NCBI GenBank assembly: GCA_958450365.1
Contig: CAUEEP010000754.1
Span: forward strand, 2,078,001-2,142,000
Source of the DNA: Mesorhabditis belari
Taxonomy: Eukaryota > Nematoda > Chromadorea > Rhabditida > Rhabditidae
DNA length: 64,000 bases
Reading direction: 5' to 3'
Part shown: positions 44,558 through 58,148 of the stretch, one piece after another
Numbering within the stretch: position 1 is the first letter of the stretch
Layout of the letters: every line of letters begins with the position of its first letter
Notes under the pieces: model-generated
Databases searched by the model: none
Seen by the model: the letters and a program-made list of their open reading frames with translations, nothing else
What the model was told of the DNA's origin: nothing
Position numbers and translations under genes: made by a program

Positions 44558-45492
44558 ATGACCTTTTCATTCTATGGTCTTCTCGAGGCAGCTCTTCTCG
44601 TTTTAAATGGAATTGCTGTCCTTAATCGGGAAAGATTTCTTAAAAAGGTTTGCTAGAAAATAACAAAACAGGCGACAAAAATTACCCTAAAGTCGCGAGT
44701 ATAAGTTCTGTTTGGTTTTCGCATGCAAATTGACGGCTGTCTCCGGTGCGGTGTGTCGAGGGTTCGAAGCCCGCTGCAGCATAACTTTTTTTGCTTTTTA
44801 AGAACAATAATCGAAGTAAATTTATTGAGGGTTATAGCAATTTTATGCTGTTATTTGTTGCTCCGGGCGTGGCTCGGCGCGTCCGCCCTGCTCCTCTCCG
44901 GTGCTCAGTCTTATGGATCCCTCCCTGGCCTCTTCATCCGGCCAAAGTCCACGTCGACGGTCGAAAGAGATGCTTTCCAGTGTCTTCTTCAGCACTATCG
45001 TCTGGATGTATCCATGCACATAACAAATAGCAATGGTGATAGGCTGTCACCTTGTAGTATCCCGCGCTCCAAGAACAATAATAAAAGTTTATCTAACAAT
45101 AAAAATGTATAAAAACCCAACCAAAAGAAATTCAAAGCAATTAAAGCGTAAAGCGAATGTAAATTAAGGCAGAACTTATACTCGGATGAACTTATACTCG
45201 AGACTTTAGGGTATTTACCAGAAAACAAAAACAAAGCTTTCTTTGCAGATCGGATTCGGTGAACCAGTGCATTCGTTCGATGGCTCATCACAAAGCTCGG
45301 TGAAGGGTCAACTGATGTCATTGATCTTTGCGGTGCAAACTGTTATGAGAAGTTGGTTATTTGGGGATTATTTTTCACATAATAAGCATAGTAACCAATC
45401 GCTTTCCAAACAAATATCCACTAAAATATATTTTAGTGCCGTTGATTGCGGTCAACATTTGTGTGATTCTCTTCAAATTGATCCTTGGATGA
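44558..45492 (+). CDS. YOS1 / IER3IP1 homologue (ER-Golgi transport)
   Basis: Small ER/Golgi membrane protein needed for ER-to-Golgi vesicle transport in yeast (Yos1) and known as IER3IP1 in animals. Exons 44558-44647, 45249-45351 and 45437-45492 give 82 residues, the same as the human protein. It matches throughout: F-Y-G-L-L-E-A-A-L-L-V-L-N-G-I-A-V-L, then E-R-F-L-K-K-I-G-F-G, then K-G-Q-L-M-S-L-I and T-V-M-R-M-P-L-I-A-V-N. Two hydrophobic segments, one at each end. The first intron (601 nt) carries a reverse-transcriptase fragment and a tRNA-like stretch. AATAAA at 45560. Confidence 0.92.
44712..44790 (+). other. tRNA-like fragment in YOS1 intron
   Basis: A clean B-box-like GGGTTCGAAGCCC with a T run 15 nt later, preceded by irregular sequence (GACGGCTGTCTCCGGTGCGG). 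It fits the 3' part of a tRNA-derived repeat. No complete cloverleaf. Confidence 0.4.
44865..45085 (-). mobile_element. non-LTR retrotransposon reverse-transcriptase fragment
   Basis: On the minus strand E-R-G-I-L-Q-G-D-S-L-S-P-L-L-F-V-M-C is the conserved palm motif of non-LTR (R2/RTE-type) reverse transcriptases. The following sequence is shifted and contains stops. It is GC-richer than its surroundings. Only about 70 codons remain, in the first intron of the YOS1 gene, antisense. Confidence 0.8.
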
Positions 45493-45997
45493 AATTATTT
45501 CAAATTCAATTTTTTTCTTTTCGTTTCACTTAACTCTGTAATTTAAATTATTTGCTGGGAATAAACGGGTTTTAATCGAAAAATGTCCTTTGCTTCACAT
45601 CTGAATAAAGGTTTTATTAAGTAGATAGACATACAAAAATTTTCAAATCGCAAATTGGGTTTTCTTGAGCAAAATTAGCATTTAAACAGACACAGACTTA
45701 TCTGTTGACTTTTATCATTAGACCAAATTATGATATTCTTTACAGAAAATACTGAAAAGTATTGGGCAAGTTAATCTGAAAAAGGCACAAATCGTTTCGA
45801 AAAAGAGAAAATGTCGATTGTCAAGTGACTAGAAATCTCGGAGAAAAAAGGTTGAAAATAAATAAATTATGCAAAATGAGGTAATTTTTGATTACAAAAA
45901 TGATTGTTTCGGTTAAAATGAATGAATTGGGACGGAGAGGAAATCTTGTGAAGTCATGCCGCTGTCTCTGGAAAATTGAAGATTTTCGTTTAATTCA

Positions 45998-48900
45998 CTA
46001 GCTCTCTTGCACCAAAACAAAAATCGATTTAATTGTCCATGTCCATTGTGAATTGTATAATAAGTTGCATTGGCTAACAAGTACTGTGCTTCCCGATTGT
46101 GGGACATTTGATACGCCCCTTTGCCATTGGCAGCCTAGCTTTGAGTTCAAATATTTTGGTGTAGGGCTCTCCAATTTAAATAGTTTTTGTACCAATCGAT
46201 GGAACCATATTGGAACCGTATCTGATCCATATTGGAACCATATTGGAACCGTATATGAACCATATTGGAACCATATTGGAACGGTATCTGAACCATATTG
46301 GAACCGTATCTGAACCATATTGGAACCATATTGGAATCAATCGACAGAGAAAGACTTGCCGCATCTAATAATACCAAGAATATTCAAATTGAATGGCCCA
46401 ACACCAAGATACTTGAGCTCAAAGTTAGATTGCCAATGGCAAAGAGGACGGGGCGCGTATCAAATGTCTGATAACCGTGCTTCCCATTGCCACTCACTTA
46501 TCAATATCGACATTTGTCCATCGTCCTCCATCTCCTGTTTTTAGCGAGAATTGCCATTGGTCCGTTGAGACACTCCCACTAAAAAGTGTATCCAATAAAG
46601 ATTTCTTTCATTTTTTTGAGATATTCTCATTAGATACTGAACTAACTTGTGTGGTAATCTCAGTTCAGCCGGCTTATTGAATTGCAATCCTTGTGGTCCG
46701 CAAATGACAAGTGGCGAAAGAAGTGTTTCACCCCTTGATGGATCGATTGGTGGAAGAACTGATCCTTCTTGACATACCTAAAATGGAAAAGCTGAGATTT
46801 CTCTTCTAATAGTAAGCAATTTTTGTAGTTTACTCACCCTCACGTATATTTCATGTTTTTGTCCCAATGGAAGTGCCCCGGGAGGAATGCGAAGTTCAAC
46901 TCGACTTCCCGGACAACAAACAACTCCACCCTCGGCTCCCACCTGAAAATATTCATCATTATTAAAGCCATCATCTTTTCATTGTGTTTATTTGACTTTG
47001 CATCTTATTTCCCCACCATTTGTGACGCTTCTTCAACAACAATCGGTTCTTCTTCATGTTGATGTGTGTGATGTCCATTCCCACTCATTGATGACCTCTC
47101 TGGCGGTGATTCGTCAATATTCTTGATCTGAAATGGCTAAGTAAGTTTTAATCTTCACTTATAATACAGATAGCTTTAAACGAACCCCATTCTTTGATCC
47201 GGATTCAATCACAAAAGTCCCTCTTTTCTCTTGATTATTGTTATTTTGTGAAGCTGTGAATGATCCATTCACTCGTTCCCTAAAATAATCATTTTAAATC
47301 TTTGCAATAACTTTTTTCGATAACAAACTTGAAATAGGTGTCCCCATAAAAGTTTGGCTTTGGTGCAATGACTGGTTTTGTCGCTTGGGATGGTTGTTGC
47401 TGTTGTTTTCCGCCACTTCGGCCAGAAAACGATCTGAAGTTAGTCACATGTAATTACAAAAGGTTACTGTGATAAAAACATTCAACAACTTCTGAAACGT
47501 AAGTGCAAATTGGGCAAAAATGTGTAAACTAACCGCTCCAGTAAGAAATTCGATGAAATGGGCTCTCCACCATTGTCGTGAATCGGTTTTCGACTGTACA
47601 TGTCAGCACTTGGTGGTTGAAGGGGAGCCTATAATTGGAAATTTGAATTATTTCATTCATTTTGTAAAGTAAAATTGTTTAGCTTTATGTTTGTCTTGTT
47701 TGTTGTTTTTGTGTCGCTGTGTGACCTGAAGTCTTTGTGTGACTTCTCGTAGTTGCTGTGCCGCATCATCCAATCTTTGACTTGCTTCTTCGCGTTCCCG
47801 TTGAATTTCCATTGATTTCTCCGAGTCTCGCAAACGTAACTAAACAAAAGATGATAACAAATGATGGTTTGAGATGAAATCTTTGTCATTCCTTACATTA
47901 TTCAAATCGGAATCCAATTTCGTTGTCGGATGAGATGAATCTGATAGTAACTGCGAAACACTGTATCCACCATTTGGATTGTGTGTCGAGGCGGTCATTC
48001 GAAGACCTGAATTCGACATTCTATTTGAAATCCAAACGGAAATCATCTTTAAGTTTAGTCAGGGCAATTATTTGTGCTTTAAGTGCATAAAAAAAAGTTA
48101 ATAAAAACACGGCACACCCTTTTTTGTTATTTATCTTGACATAGATTAAGTATGTATCCTTCTGTAAAATTTGTTTGCTCAACTAAACATCCAAAAGGTT
48201 TAGCTAGATTTGTAGATTAGAGACAAGTTTGAAAAATCAAAAGTAAGACAAGTTTGTATCAGATAAACGATAAAGACAAATATCAGATAAACGTTACCTG
48301 TCTGTGATCCATTCGAATTTCGTGGGTGTTGAGAGCTGAGTTCGCCCAAATCCGAATCTTTATTTGGTGTTAATGGGATTGGTGTAGGTGATGGAATGGG
48401 AAGATTGACACGGATTGGGGGTGGATTCGGGAGATCATCATTGATTGAATTGATTGAATGGTGATCATTTGATGGTGGATCAGGCACATTTCGATGGATT
48501 CGACGAGGGAGAGTGGCAAAACGAGTGCCAGGATTAGTAGAGTTACAAACACCGTTCATTAGGGGAATTTGTTGTTGTTGATAATCTCCGTTCATTGAAT
48601 AATGATGATTTGGTGGGTAAGGAACACGAAATTTTGATGCTTGAATCTCACTCGATGACGATGAATTGCCGGCAAGTGATGGAGAGGCATTTCCAGTGTC
48701 CCAAGCAAGATAGCTTCTGAAATTGTGTCAAATGAATTTTTCAAAAAGAACACTTTAACAAACCTGCTCATCGGTGATGGTGCAATATCGCTTCTCTGTG
48801 AGTAATCCCCATAATCTCCTTTTGACGATTCAACGTCAGAATCAGCACCGTTTGATCTATAGTCGAGATCAAGTTTTCTTTAAAAAAAAGTTTCTTACTT

Positions 48901-51900
48901 TGCATTGACTGCTGGGAATAATAAAACATCTTCCAATGGAATATTTGGAGGGAATTCGGGCATCCATAAACGCTGAAATTCGGAGTTTACAAGAGTATAA
49001 TCTTGACATTGTTTTAAGATTGTTTGTTTCTTTAAGATTGTGTATTGAAATCAGACAAACCCTCTGTTGTAAATGTCCAATGAGGTCTCGCAACGCTTCA
49101 AACCATCCATCTTCTTGTGTAGCGTCAACGGTGGCTAAAAATTACATTTTTAGTGTTATATATAAAAGATAATTTTTATTTGAAAGAAATCCTTAGACAT
49201 TTCCAGTAAATCTTCACCTGATAACAAATGTGCGTGATGTTTTTTGATGGCCGCCGTCTGATCAGCTAGCTTTCGGCTTGAAATATGTGTCGCATTCATC
49301 TTTTTACGAATTTCCCTAAAAGTTTCGCAGTTACCGTAATCTTTTCTTCGAATTACCGTATTCTTGAGCGCCCATCAACGTCAATTAACACCACAATTGG
49401 AGCATATTGAGCGAGTTGAAGGCGTTCGATCTGAAAAAGACAAAAAGTTACGAAAACTCATACGGAAATCTAACAAGAACAATCAAAAGTAATAAGTTTG
49501 AAACTAAAATATCAAGTAGATATTCGGATTGCTTAATTGGATTGGATCAGTTGCTTGCCAGACTTATTGGATTGCTTTTATTTAAGATTCAATGCCTATA
49601 GAACTCACCGATTCCACCGAAATATCCAATACAGCGTGTTTGCCCGCGGCAATCAACTGATCAACGGCACCTAAGAAGTTTTTTGTTGGGGGTAAATTTC
49701 AATGATTTCAATTTACTTTTCGAAACTGTTATGAGATCTTTTTACCTAATCGAACAATTCCATCGGGAGGAGCACCGAAACGGAGAGAATATTGCGAAAG
49801 GAGTTGAGCTCGGGCTACATCAGATAGAGAGCCCAATAAGACAACCGGTCTGAATAAAAGATATTCTTTCATAGAGTTAAAGTTATAAGCAAAAACAGGA
49901 TTTCTATTACCTGGGAAATGATGGAGTGTTCAAGGCAACTCTTTCATAAGCAGGAGCGGGGACACTAGCTGCTGCCTCAGCCGGATCACACAAAACATTC
50001 TTCGGTAAGCTCTTTGTCCGTCTAAAATCCTGCTTATATTTGTCGCCGTTTTTCAAACTCGGTCAATGCGGTAATAACAAATTAGTCTTGAAACTTATAG
50101 TTACTTGCAATGTTCTTTTCCCATTCATTCAAGTTTACCTTGCATCTAATCTCCTTAACAGTGTCCCACCAGGTCCCAATTTCTTTGCCGATTCAGCTTG
50201 TTGTCTTCGTTGTTCACGTGCCATTCCCTCCGCGGTGATCTTAAATGCATTTTTATATTAAAGTGTTCATTTGTCCAACCATTTATCTTTAAATTTATTT
50301 ACTTGATTAGGAATGACACCCTTGATCGGTTCTCCTTTGATATTCGAGGCTGAATAAACTCGAGCAGCTTGCCACAAACCGACAGTTCCTGTAAAGAAAT
50401 TTTTGATGAGTGTTTAAATGTGCTTTGCTCTACTCATTTGCCAATAATCTTACCTCCAAATAATGTATCAGTGACATGAAATATATCCCCTTCATTCACA
50501 GATAATTCCAATGGTGATCCTTTCTTTTCCTTAGAAAAATGAGCTCTGATATAGAAATTGTCTCCCAATTGATTGTTTCGAACGTGCTCGAATTCGGCTC
50601 TTGCGTGCTCTACCTATAAGTAATTGCAATTGCAGTAATTGCATTTTGGAAGCTTTAAGTATAACAAAATTTTCCTAAGCTTACCCTCAAAGTGACTCGA
50701 TCATCAAGAGCCAAGAGCAGCTGCACAGCCGCTTCTCTTGTCACACCACGCATATTTCGACCATTCACCTAAAGTTGTATAGTATGCTCTTTGCTTTAAT
50801 CTTTTATAACGTTTGAGCCTTTAATATTCCACTTTGTGTTTCGTTACCTCAATAATTTTGTCTCCACAACAGACTCCATGAATTGCTGCTGGCGATTCGG
50901 CGGCAACGGCCGACACAAAAATCCCCACTTCATTTCCACCAACTACACGAATGCCAACACTGCCGCCAACCTTAAATAATAATAGTTGATTAAAGCATTG
51001 GATATATGATAGTGTGCCGACTAACCGACACCAAATTTAATCAAAACAATCTTTTGTATTGCCAATTTTCGTTGTAGGGCATTTACCCTGTTAACTGAAT
51101 ATCTTTAACGTTGTTTGCCCTATTTAAGTGTTTGTTGCCAGAATTTCCCGTCTCTTTTTCATCCATTAAAAGGAACATACTGCTTGCAAGTTGAATAAAA
51201 CTATTGTTTTCAAGTTGATTGGTCAAATTGCACATCAATTTGGGAAAAGTTTGTCGATTGTTGATCAGATATCACGATCAATTAAGGAGAAAGCATCTCC
51301 GCCTGGATAAAAGATTGGAGAGAAAGCAGTCTCTTATAAAACATCTTTATTCAGTATAGATTAATTTTTACGGCATTTGATTTTGTTGCTAGATCTCACC
51401 TTTCTGAAAGTGATCGTCCGCGCCGAGGGATCATCTTTGCCTTGACTCCTCAGATAATAGTCGTACTCGGCTGGTGAATGCATACTTGTCACCGGGGAAG
51501 AGACTCTGAAATTATTTTGACTAAATGTAAATGACTTCTATTTGATTTTGCAGCCCAAAAGATAACCTTCTTTGTGGATCATCGAGACTTCCATCGGGTC
51601 TCCATCGAGGACTGTTGATGTATTCGTGAGATGATCTGGAAATTCAAAACTTCTTTACAAGTATCTCAACAAGCATCATTAGATGAGCAGTTTTAGGGTG
51701 AAAACAGAGTGATATACAAAAGAGTACAAGAGTCACCTTTGGGACAGTGCTTGATGTTGTGTCATTGGTGAAGGGCTATGTCGTGGAGTAGCTCCAACAC
51801 TACCAACCCTTTCATAAACCTGAATAAAATTTCCAATAAAAACTCAACACTTCCAAACTGTATTCTGCGATGGCCATCTTGATGTCCCTCTTCTTACATC

Positions 51901-54669
51901 ACGTTGAATCACCAAACATAATTTGTCTCGAGATCTGAAGGCGTTTTAATTGCACAATAAAGGCGGCGGTTTTCTTCAATAATCTCTATCCAATAATACC
52001 TCTCAAGCCATTTATTGCATTCTTCGAGTGATGCCCCTTCAACAGATTGCCCGTTTATTCGAACAATCGCGTCACCCTCGCGAAGACCCGGGTCCTAAGG
52101 AAATTGAGATTAATAAAAAGTAAAACCTATAATAAATTAACTCTGACTATCATAATTGTCATTCTATTTTCTCCATTCCAAACCTTTTCAGCCAATTTCG
52201 GATTTCGGATTTCTTTAATGTAGAACTTGCAACCCAAGACGATACCAAAATCTGCAAATCCAACTTGTATAAGATTTCAGTTTACAATTTCACGAACCGT
52301 CCTTCTTTTTCGATTTGGTGAGCGTGAATTTGAGTGTTCGTTGTTCGAATTCCATCACCGGCATTGCCACCCGTCGCTTCACGATCTAAAACATAAATGC
52401 TTTGTAAGTTTCATTTTGTTTTGTTTTTTGTTCTTGAACTTACCATATTGATCTGTTCAGCGTGTTTGATAATCTCAACAGCCGTGTTGTTGTCGATATT
52501 CTCAAAAGAGACCCCGTTCGCTGAGAGGATTCGATCGTTCACTCTAAACAGCATCATTCATTCATTGATTATGCTTGATACAGATAGAAATCTGCATCGA
52601 TGATACCTTTTTGGGGGTTTCTTTTGATAACCACCTACTTTATATGAAAATTCTTACTGTAAGAGACCCCAAGCGGGTCCGTTTGGCACAACGTCGGAGA
52701 TGACAATTGTTGGTTCGCCTGATGTGAAATGGGGATTGTCTCGTCCACCAGAGATCGCTATGCCAAATCCCACTGATGGAGTCTGAAAAGAGTCCATTCA
52801 TAGTGATTCCTAATTTAGCTGTTAAAGTTTGAGGTCTAAAAGTGAGAGGGTAGAAAAAAGGAATTTTACTTTGAAAAGGAATTCTAACTTTAACTTAACT
52901 CCCACAATACTGGTGGTTACAAAAAGCTAAGATGGGTGAAGGGAGACAATGATGAGAATGTTTAGGATTGAGAAAAGAAAGAAAACCCCCTCTACTATCA
53001 AGAATGCAACAGGGGCAATGGGAAAGAGAACCCCTTCTCTCCTTGTAAAAGGCACTCTCGGGAATACATGCTTTGGGGAATCGAGCACGGAAAAGGAAAG
53101 ACGTGAAAGTTTTGAAACAAGTCAGAAAAGGCTTGACTATTGATAGCTATTGACCTTTCAAAGCTACTAGGTAGTTTTCAGTTGATTCTTTAACTACCAG
53201 TCCTACCACTTTAGTTCAACTTTACAACTCCTCTCATTTTCCAAAACTATCATTTTTGCCTTTGTCTATTTCAAAAGAAACTCGAGCACTTAGCTAAATG
53301 GGGCAGCGAAGAACAAAAAAAGTGCATTTCAAATGTTTTGTTTCTAAAAATTGGTTCCATACATATCTTCCCATAATCATAACTGGAATAAGACAGAACA
53401 ATGGCTAGAAACGAGCTACTTTTGTGCCCTGCTACTGATAATGAGTTCTGGACTAAAAATAAAAAGATTATTTCAATAGAACGCTCTCAAAAAACGTCAA
53501 AAAAAGTAATGGTTTTGGAATGAAGGAGAATGGGGACCACAAAGGAGGAGACCCACGAGTTTGTCCATTCCACTAACCTGAGAGAAGGTGATTTGGATAT
53601 AAAGAGAAAGATCTAGAAAGAAAAGTTTTGAGAGGAAATAGAGGGAATGTTGATAGGGACAACTGTCGACAAGGGAAGGAAAGGGTGGAGGGATGGGGTG
53701 GTCACTTGCCTTACACTTACAACCAAGAAGGGGGATCGGTCGATCGACCACCAAAAGAAGTAGGGAGTCGGGGTTTATTCACTTCTGGCAGACATATGGG
53801 TTTTTGATAAAAAGAATGAGAGGAATTATGATCTCCCCTCAATGCTCTGTGAGGTTATTGGGGATCAGGGAAGACAAGCAGGAGTTGGATACAAGGTAAG
53901 TTTTTGGTTACTTGAGCAATGGGATGATCCTTGCAAACAGCAGCAGTTTATCACTTCCACAAATTTACAAATTCGGTCTAAAATCTGCACTTGTCTTGGA
54001 ATCACAGTGAACTCTGCAAAAGAATGCTGCAAAGCTTGACTGACTTAGGGCAAACGAACAAATTTAAAACAATTGCTTCATTAAAATTAAGTTTTAGTTT
54101 TGAATGCTAATCAATGTTAATCAATGCCGATCAATGCTAATCAAAATGCTAATAATCTGTAGGAATGGGTGTGAAGATGGGTGGTTGTCAAGAGTTGAGG
54201 CGGAGAAAAGGGTGATCAAGGACAAATGAATGAAGATGGATTAGATTGATCAAACAAATAAAAAGGGAGATAAAAAGGAAAACAATAGAAAACACTTAGC
54301 AACAGTTGGGTAACAAAAATAGGAGGTAAACTGTTAGGTAAATTGTTTAATGTTTGGATTATGAATGAGGCCACAGTAGTATTCGAAAAACAAAACGCAG
54401 AAACAAAACGCGTTTCAGAAACGCATTAAGGCACACATTTTATTCTTGAAACTATTTCAACCTACCCTGTGCAGAGAGACGGAGAGTAATTGCCAACTCA
54501 CACATCCACCACCATTCACTCCACCATTCATCGACATCTGAAATATTTTCTGGGTTTAAACAGTTTGACTGCAAGAATTTCTCCGAAAATATTTAGTTTT
54601 CACCTGATCTTCCTGAATGGGCGGAAAAAAGAATTCGTCAGGAGCTGGAGGAATTGGAGATTGTAACAT
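45998..54669 (-). CDS. zoo-1: ZO-1 / ZOO-1 membrane-associated guanylate kinase scaffold
   Basis: Junctional scaffold homologous to vertebrate ZO-1 (TJP1). In order: start [10 protein letters not shown] (54669); PDZ1 [15 protein letters not shown] (52740), nearly as in ZO-1; PDZ2 [15 protein letters not shown] (52250); PDZ3 [12 protein letters not shown] (50950); an SH3 (F-Y-I-R-A-H-F, 50570); a GUK-like region ([13 protein letters not shown], 49850); a Pro/Ser-rich stretch; a coiled coil (47840). The end is a ZU5 domain: [10 protein letters not shown] and [16 protein letters not shown], then L-Y-N-S-Q-W-T-W. The GUK lacks a recognisable nucleotide P-loop, as expected for MAGUKs. The first PDZ1 strand (after 54480) is not found; a small exon may be missed. 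Confidence 0.9.
46083..46490. mobile_element. TIR element with a tandem-repeat core in the last zoo-1 intron
   Basis: Left arm 46083-46180 and right arm 46373-46485 are inverted imperfect copies (GACATTTGATACGC, TTGCCATTGGCA and CAAGTATCTTGGTGT/ATATTTTGGTGT). Between them 46199-46340 is a repeat of CCATATTGGAACC units (10-21 bp). The arms lie in the last intron of zoo-1 and leave both splice sites intact. Antisense frames with repeated Trp-Phe-Gln-Tyr-Gly-Ser are artefacts. Confidence 0.8.
52785..54490. other. long zoo-1 intron, purine-rich on plus strand
   Basis: 1.7 kb between the PDZ1 exon and the upstream exon at 54500-54540. Blocks of A/G-rich sequence on the plus strand mean C/T-rich on the zoo-1 sense strand. 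No exon with a conserved motif could be found. Sequence for the first beta strand of PDZ1 should be here if it exists. Confidence 0.4.
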
Positions 54670-57600
54670 CTGAAATATGATAAATTTGAATTTGGAGCAA
54701 GACAAATAAAATTTTTGCAGATTTACAAGAAAAAATTGGGCACTTACACAGGGTGTGAGCCCACACAAATGAATCACCCTCTATTGTTGAAGATTTTATG
54801 AGAGGGTGACAAGGAGATCAATGGCTGAAGAATATAGATTCTAAGGGAGATTCATTCGAGCTATTTTTACAGTTACAATGGTTCGGCAGAATATGAGTTT
54901 TGGGAGAAGAAAGGAATGGCCCCAAAAATGGGCACACAACAAGAAGGGAGGCTGAGGCCCCAAGGGAGTCACCAATCAACCAAGAGGGAAAGAGGGGGCC
55001 CTTCATTCCTCAACAAGGGGATATACGGGGTGGAAGTATAAGGGAAGGGAAAGCTCACCAACAAGCCCTTCCGATATACACCACATTACTTCACTGACAA
55101 CAATCGGAAAGATATTATCAAAAGGGATACGTGGACGGTGCGTTGGATGCTACGACCACCGAATATTTTGAAATGGTAGCAAAGCAAAGCAATCGGATTG
55201 AAAGCAACCATTGCCCAACAGCTTCCACAAAAAGAAAGTTAAATTTGCTCTGGAATCGGTGAGAACCGGACTGTAAAAGAAGAGGTTTGGGTAGAAAGGG
55301 GATCGTTGTAGAGAGTTTATCGAAAAGAAGAGGCGTGCAAAGTGGAATGGGGATAGGTGGGAAAGACAAACAAAAACACCCGATCGGGGACAAAAAGAAA
55401 AGAATTGAAAGGGGTGGATGGGTAGAATCTGTGATGATGTGACCTCACACCAAACTCATCAAAGGAACAACATATTGAGATCAAAGGAAATGCATAAAGA
55501 TAATGTTAGGTGACACAAATGAAACAAATGTAGATAACATTGTTTCCCTAAATGGATATTGCTGACATTAGAAGGCCAACTGCAAAACAAATATTTTCAA
55601 AATAACTTTGCATCATTGACCATCAGGGGAAGCGGAGCTTGGTAAAAAGAAAGCAGATTGGCGGTGTCTGATTAAAAGAAACACAAAAATGAGGACAAAG
55701 ATTGAAATCTATTGTCGCCACATCTTTTGGCTTTCCGCAAAAAAAAGAGGTTCAATTTTGCAAAAGCCAAAGAAAATCGGATCAATTTGTCATAAAATGT
55801 GTCCATGAAAAGCATGAAATAAAGAAGAGACAATAATTAGAGCTTGATGAAGACACCAATGAGAGAATGAGGAAAGGAAAAGTGAAATGAAGAGGCTCAT
55901 GGGGAGAAGGGGTACCCCTCGTCGGAAGGAAGGAAGGGGATTAGCCTACCCGATTGGAGAAGTGCAAGAGCAATGCACAAATGAGGCCCTTTGAAAAGAA
56001 AAGAAAAAAGACTTCAATTTGTGAATTCCACCACTCTTATGCTTGAACCTCCTTTAGACAAAAGAGAATAAAAAGAGCAACCTTTTTGATTGAAAAACAA
56101 TAGAATAATTTATTGAGTTCAACTCCACGTTTAGAATGATAATTCGTGCTCACAAAATCAGTACTGGCCACCATGTTGTATTCGAAAGTCAAAGAATGTC
56201 CTTGGGTGTAGTGAGGGAAAGGTTAGACCTCCCTCTTCACCCGAATGGGGACATGCAATGTGAAAGAGGATGGGATGACTTCCCTTCAACAAAAAAAGTG
56301 TCCCCTATCCTTTCATATAGGTGAGGTTAGCCTTATTCGCCCGTCTCTAACTCACTCAGTCAATAGAAAACATGAAAGTGAGCGTCGAAATAGGATTATT
56401 TTATCGAGAGTAGTCTTCAAGGTTTTCTCCATATGCATGTGAATCTACGAAAACGAGGTTGATTATGAGAAAAATTCCTAACGTAAATATATGAGTGAGT
56501 TTATTGTTAATTGTGAGAGTGTAAGATTTTGTGAATTATCTTTGAACTAAAATCCAGGAAAGACATTTATTCACATCAAAACTCCAAATTTCTGGTTAAC
56601 AAGCACAAAGGGCAGAATTGATTCAACAAAGCTTTTTTTTGGCTGAATTCAAGTGGCCATATTGAGAAGAAGGATTGCTAAGAAAAACAAAAAAACGACA
56701 TCGAGAGGACCCTCTCTTTGGCGTGAAATGGGAAAAGGGTTCACGGGGTGACCCTTATAGAAAATTAGAAAGGGCCTCAAATTTCCGTTACCCAAAAAAG
56801 CTGGATAAAAAAATGCTTAAAATCTAGATTTAATCTTGAACTTTTGTCTTAACTCTGAGCTGTTCTACAACTTGCAAACATCAAATTTTATGGTCGACAC
56901 TTGGCTTTTTTGGCGACGAAACAATTTTCATAGTCGAAGGTCGCTCGGAGGTCAAATCAACGAATATTTTGATGGATAAGCTTACAGTTAGTAAAAGGTT
57001 TTTTGCCACTAAAAAAAGCAGTAACAGTTCGCTGAAGTTAATGAAAAAAAGTGGGAGACGACTGAAAGGGAGATTGATATAGAAGGATGGATATGCATGC
57101 CCAAATGAGGGTGTGCTATGTGAAGAGGAGATCATCGATCGATTGGGGGTGAATAGAGGAAAGAAAGGGGAAAGGCCAGGGGGGAAAGGGATGGAAAAGA
57201 GAAGGGATGGGCAATGATCAGAGGAGGGCTGTCATTGGACACATGGGGAGGGGGAGGGAGACCACTTTCATTCAACCAAAAGGAAATCGTCACATTGGGG
57301 TCTTTCTCTCATCTCATCATTCCTTTTCCCTATCATTCACAATGATCTTTTGGTTAAGAGATTGGTGCCAGAAATGAAGATTGAACACATTGAAAACTAC
57401 TCACATAAAAATATTGAAAATTTCGATACAACTTTCCAAACTCCAGTAAGCATTATCTACCTGGGTAGTACAAACTGAGTTAGGTAAAAGCTTCTGATAA
57501 AAGGTTTTTTGATTTGTTAATGAAAGTAATGTACGGTATTTAGTCAAAGTATTTACATGTACGTGAAAGAAAACATATAGTACTTTAAAACGCTGACTCC

Positions 57601-58148
57601 TATAATAAACATTGCTATGTTGCTATAAACATTGCTATAACAAACACTACTCCTCACCAAAATCGGATAAAATCAATTTAAGGATGCAAAAATTTCAAAT
57701 AGGTGCTTACCTAGATATAGTACCTACCATGTGCATGCCTTTGCCATTCAAATTGGCCTATCATTCACTACAAAAGTTGCTGTAACCACCGTAGTTTCCG
57801 CCTTTTTTTCGCCCGCGCAAACCAAATTTGTTTTCTCATTTTCTCGCAACGGTGGTGCGGAGTGATTTTTTTTCGCGCTTTTGACTTTTGAACTGCTTTT
57901 TGAACTTTTATAACCAGATATTTAAAAACGATGCATGTTAGAATTGTAAGAAAAGGCACAGTGCATTCCGTGAATCAAATAAAATTGATCGGAGTCTGTT
58001 AGATTTTGTTTAAATTTCATTAGAGTGCTTGGATTGTCATGCGTTTACTTTAAATATTACTTTCAAATTTCTATTTACAAACTAATAAAATCAATCTTAG
58101 AAAAAGCGCTCTCTTTTCGAAAGAACAACTACCACCGCTCTTGGAATA
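54670..58148. promoter_or_regulatory. divergent spacer between zoo-1 and F-box gene
   Basis: 3.5 kb with no gene that I can support. Purine-rich on the plus strand from about 54880 to 57330 (for example AAAGGGGATG, GGGGAGGGGGAGGGAG at about 57245). The two genes are divergent, so promoters of both must be here. Extra 5' exons of zoo-1 are possible. The open frames are low complexity or lack splice context. Confidence 0.45.

Noticed and set aside
45998..46377. Antisense frames with repeated Tyr-Gly-Ser and Trp-Phe-Gln
   Set aside because: They come from the CCATATTGGAACC repeat core of a TIR element.
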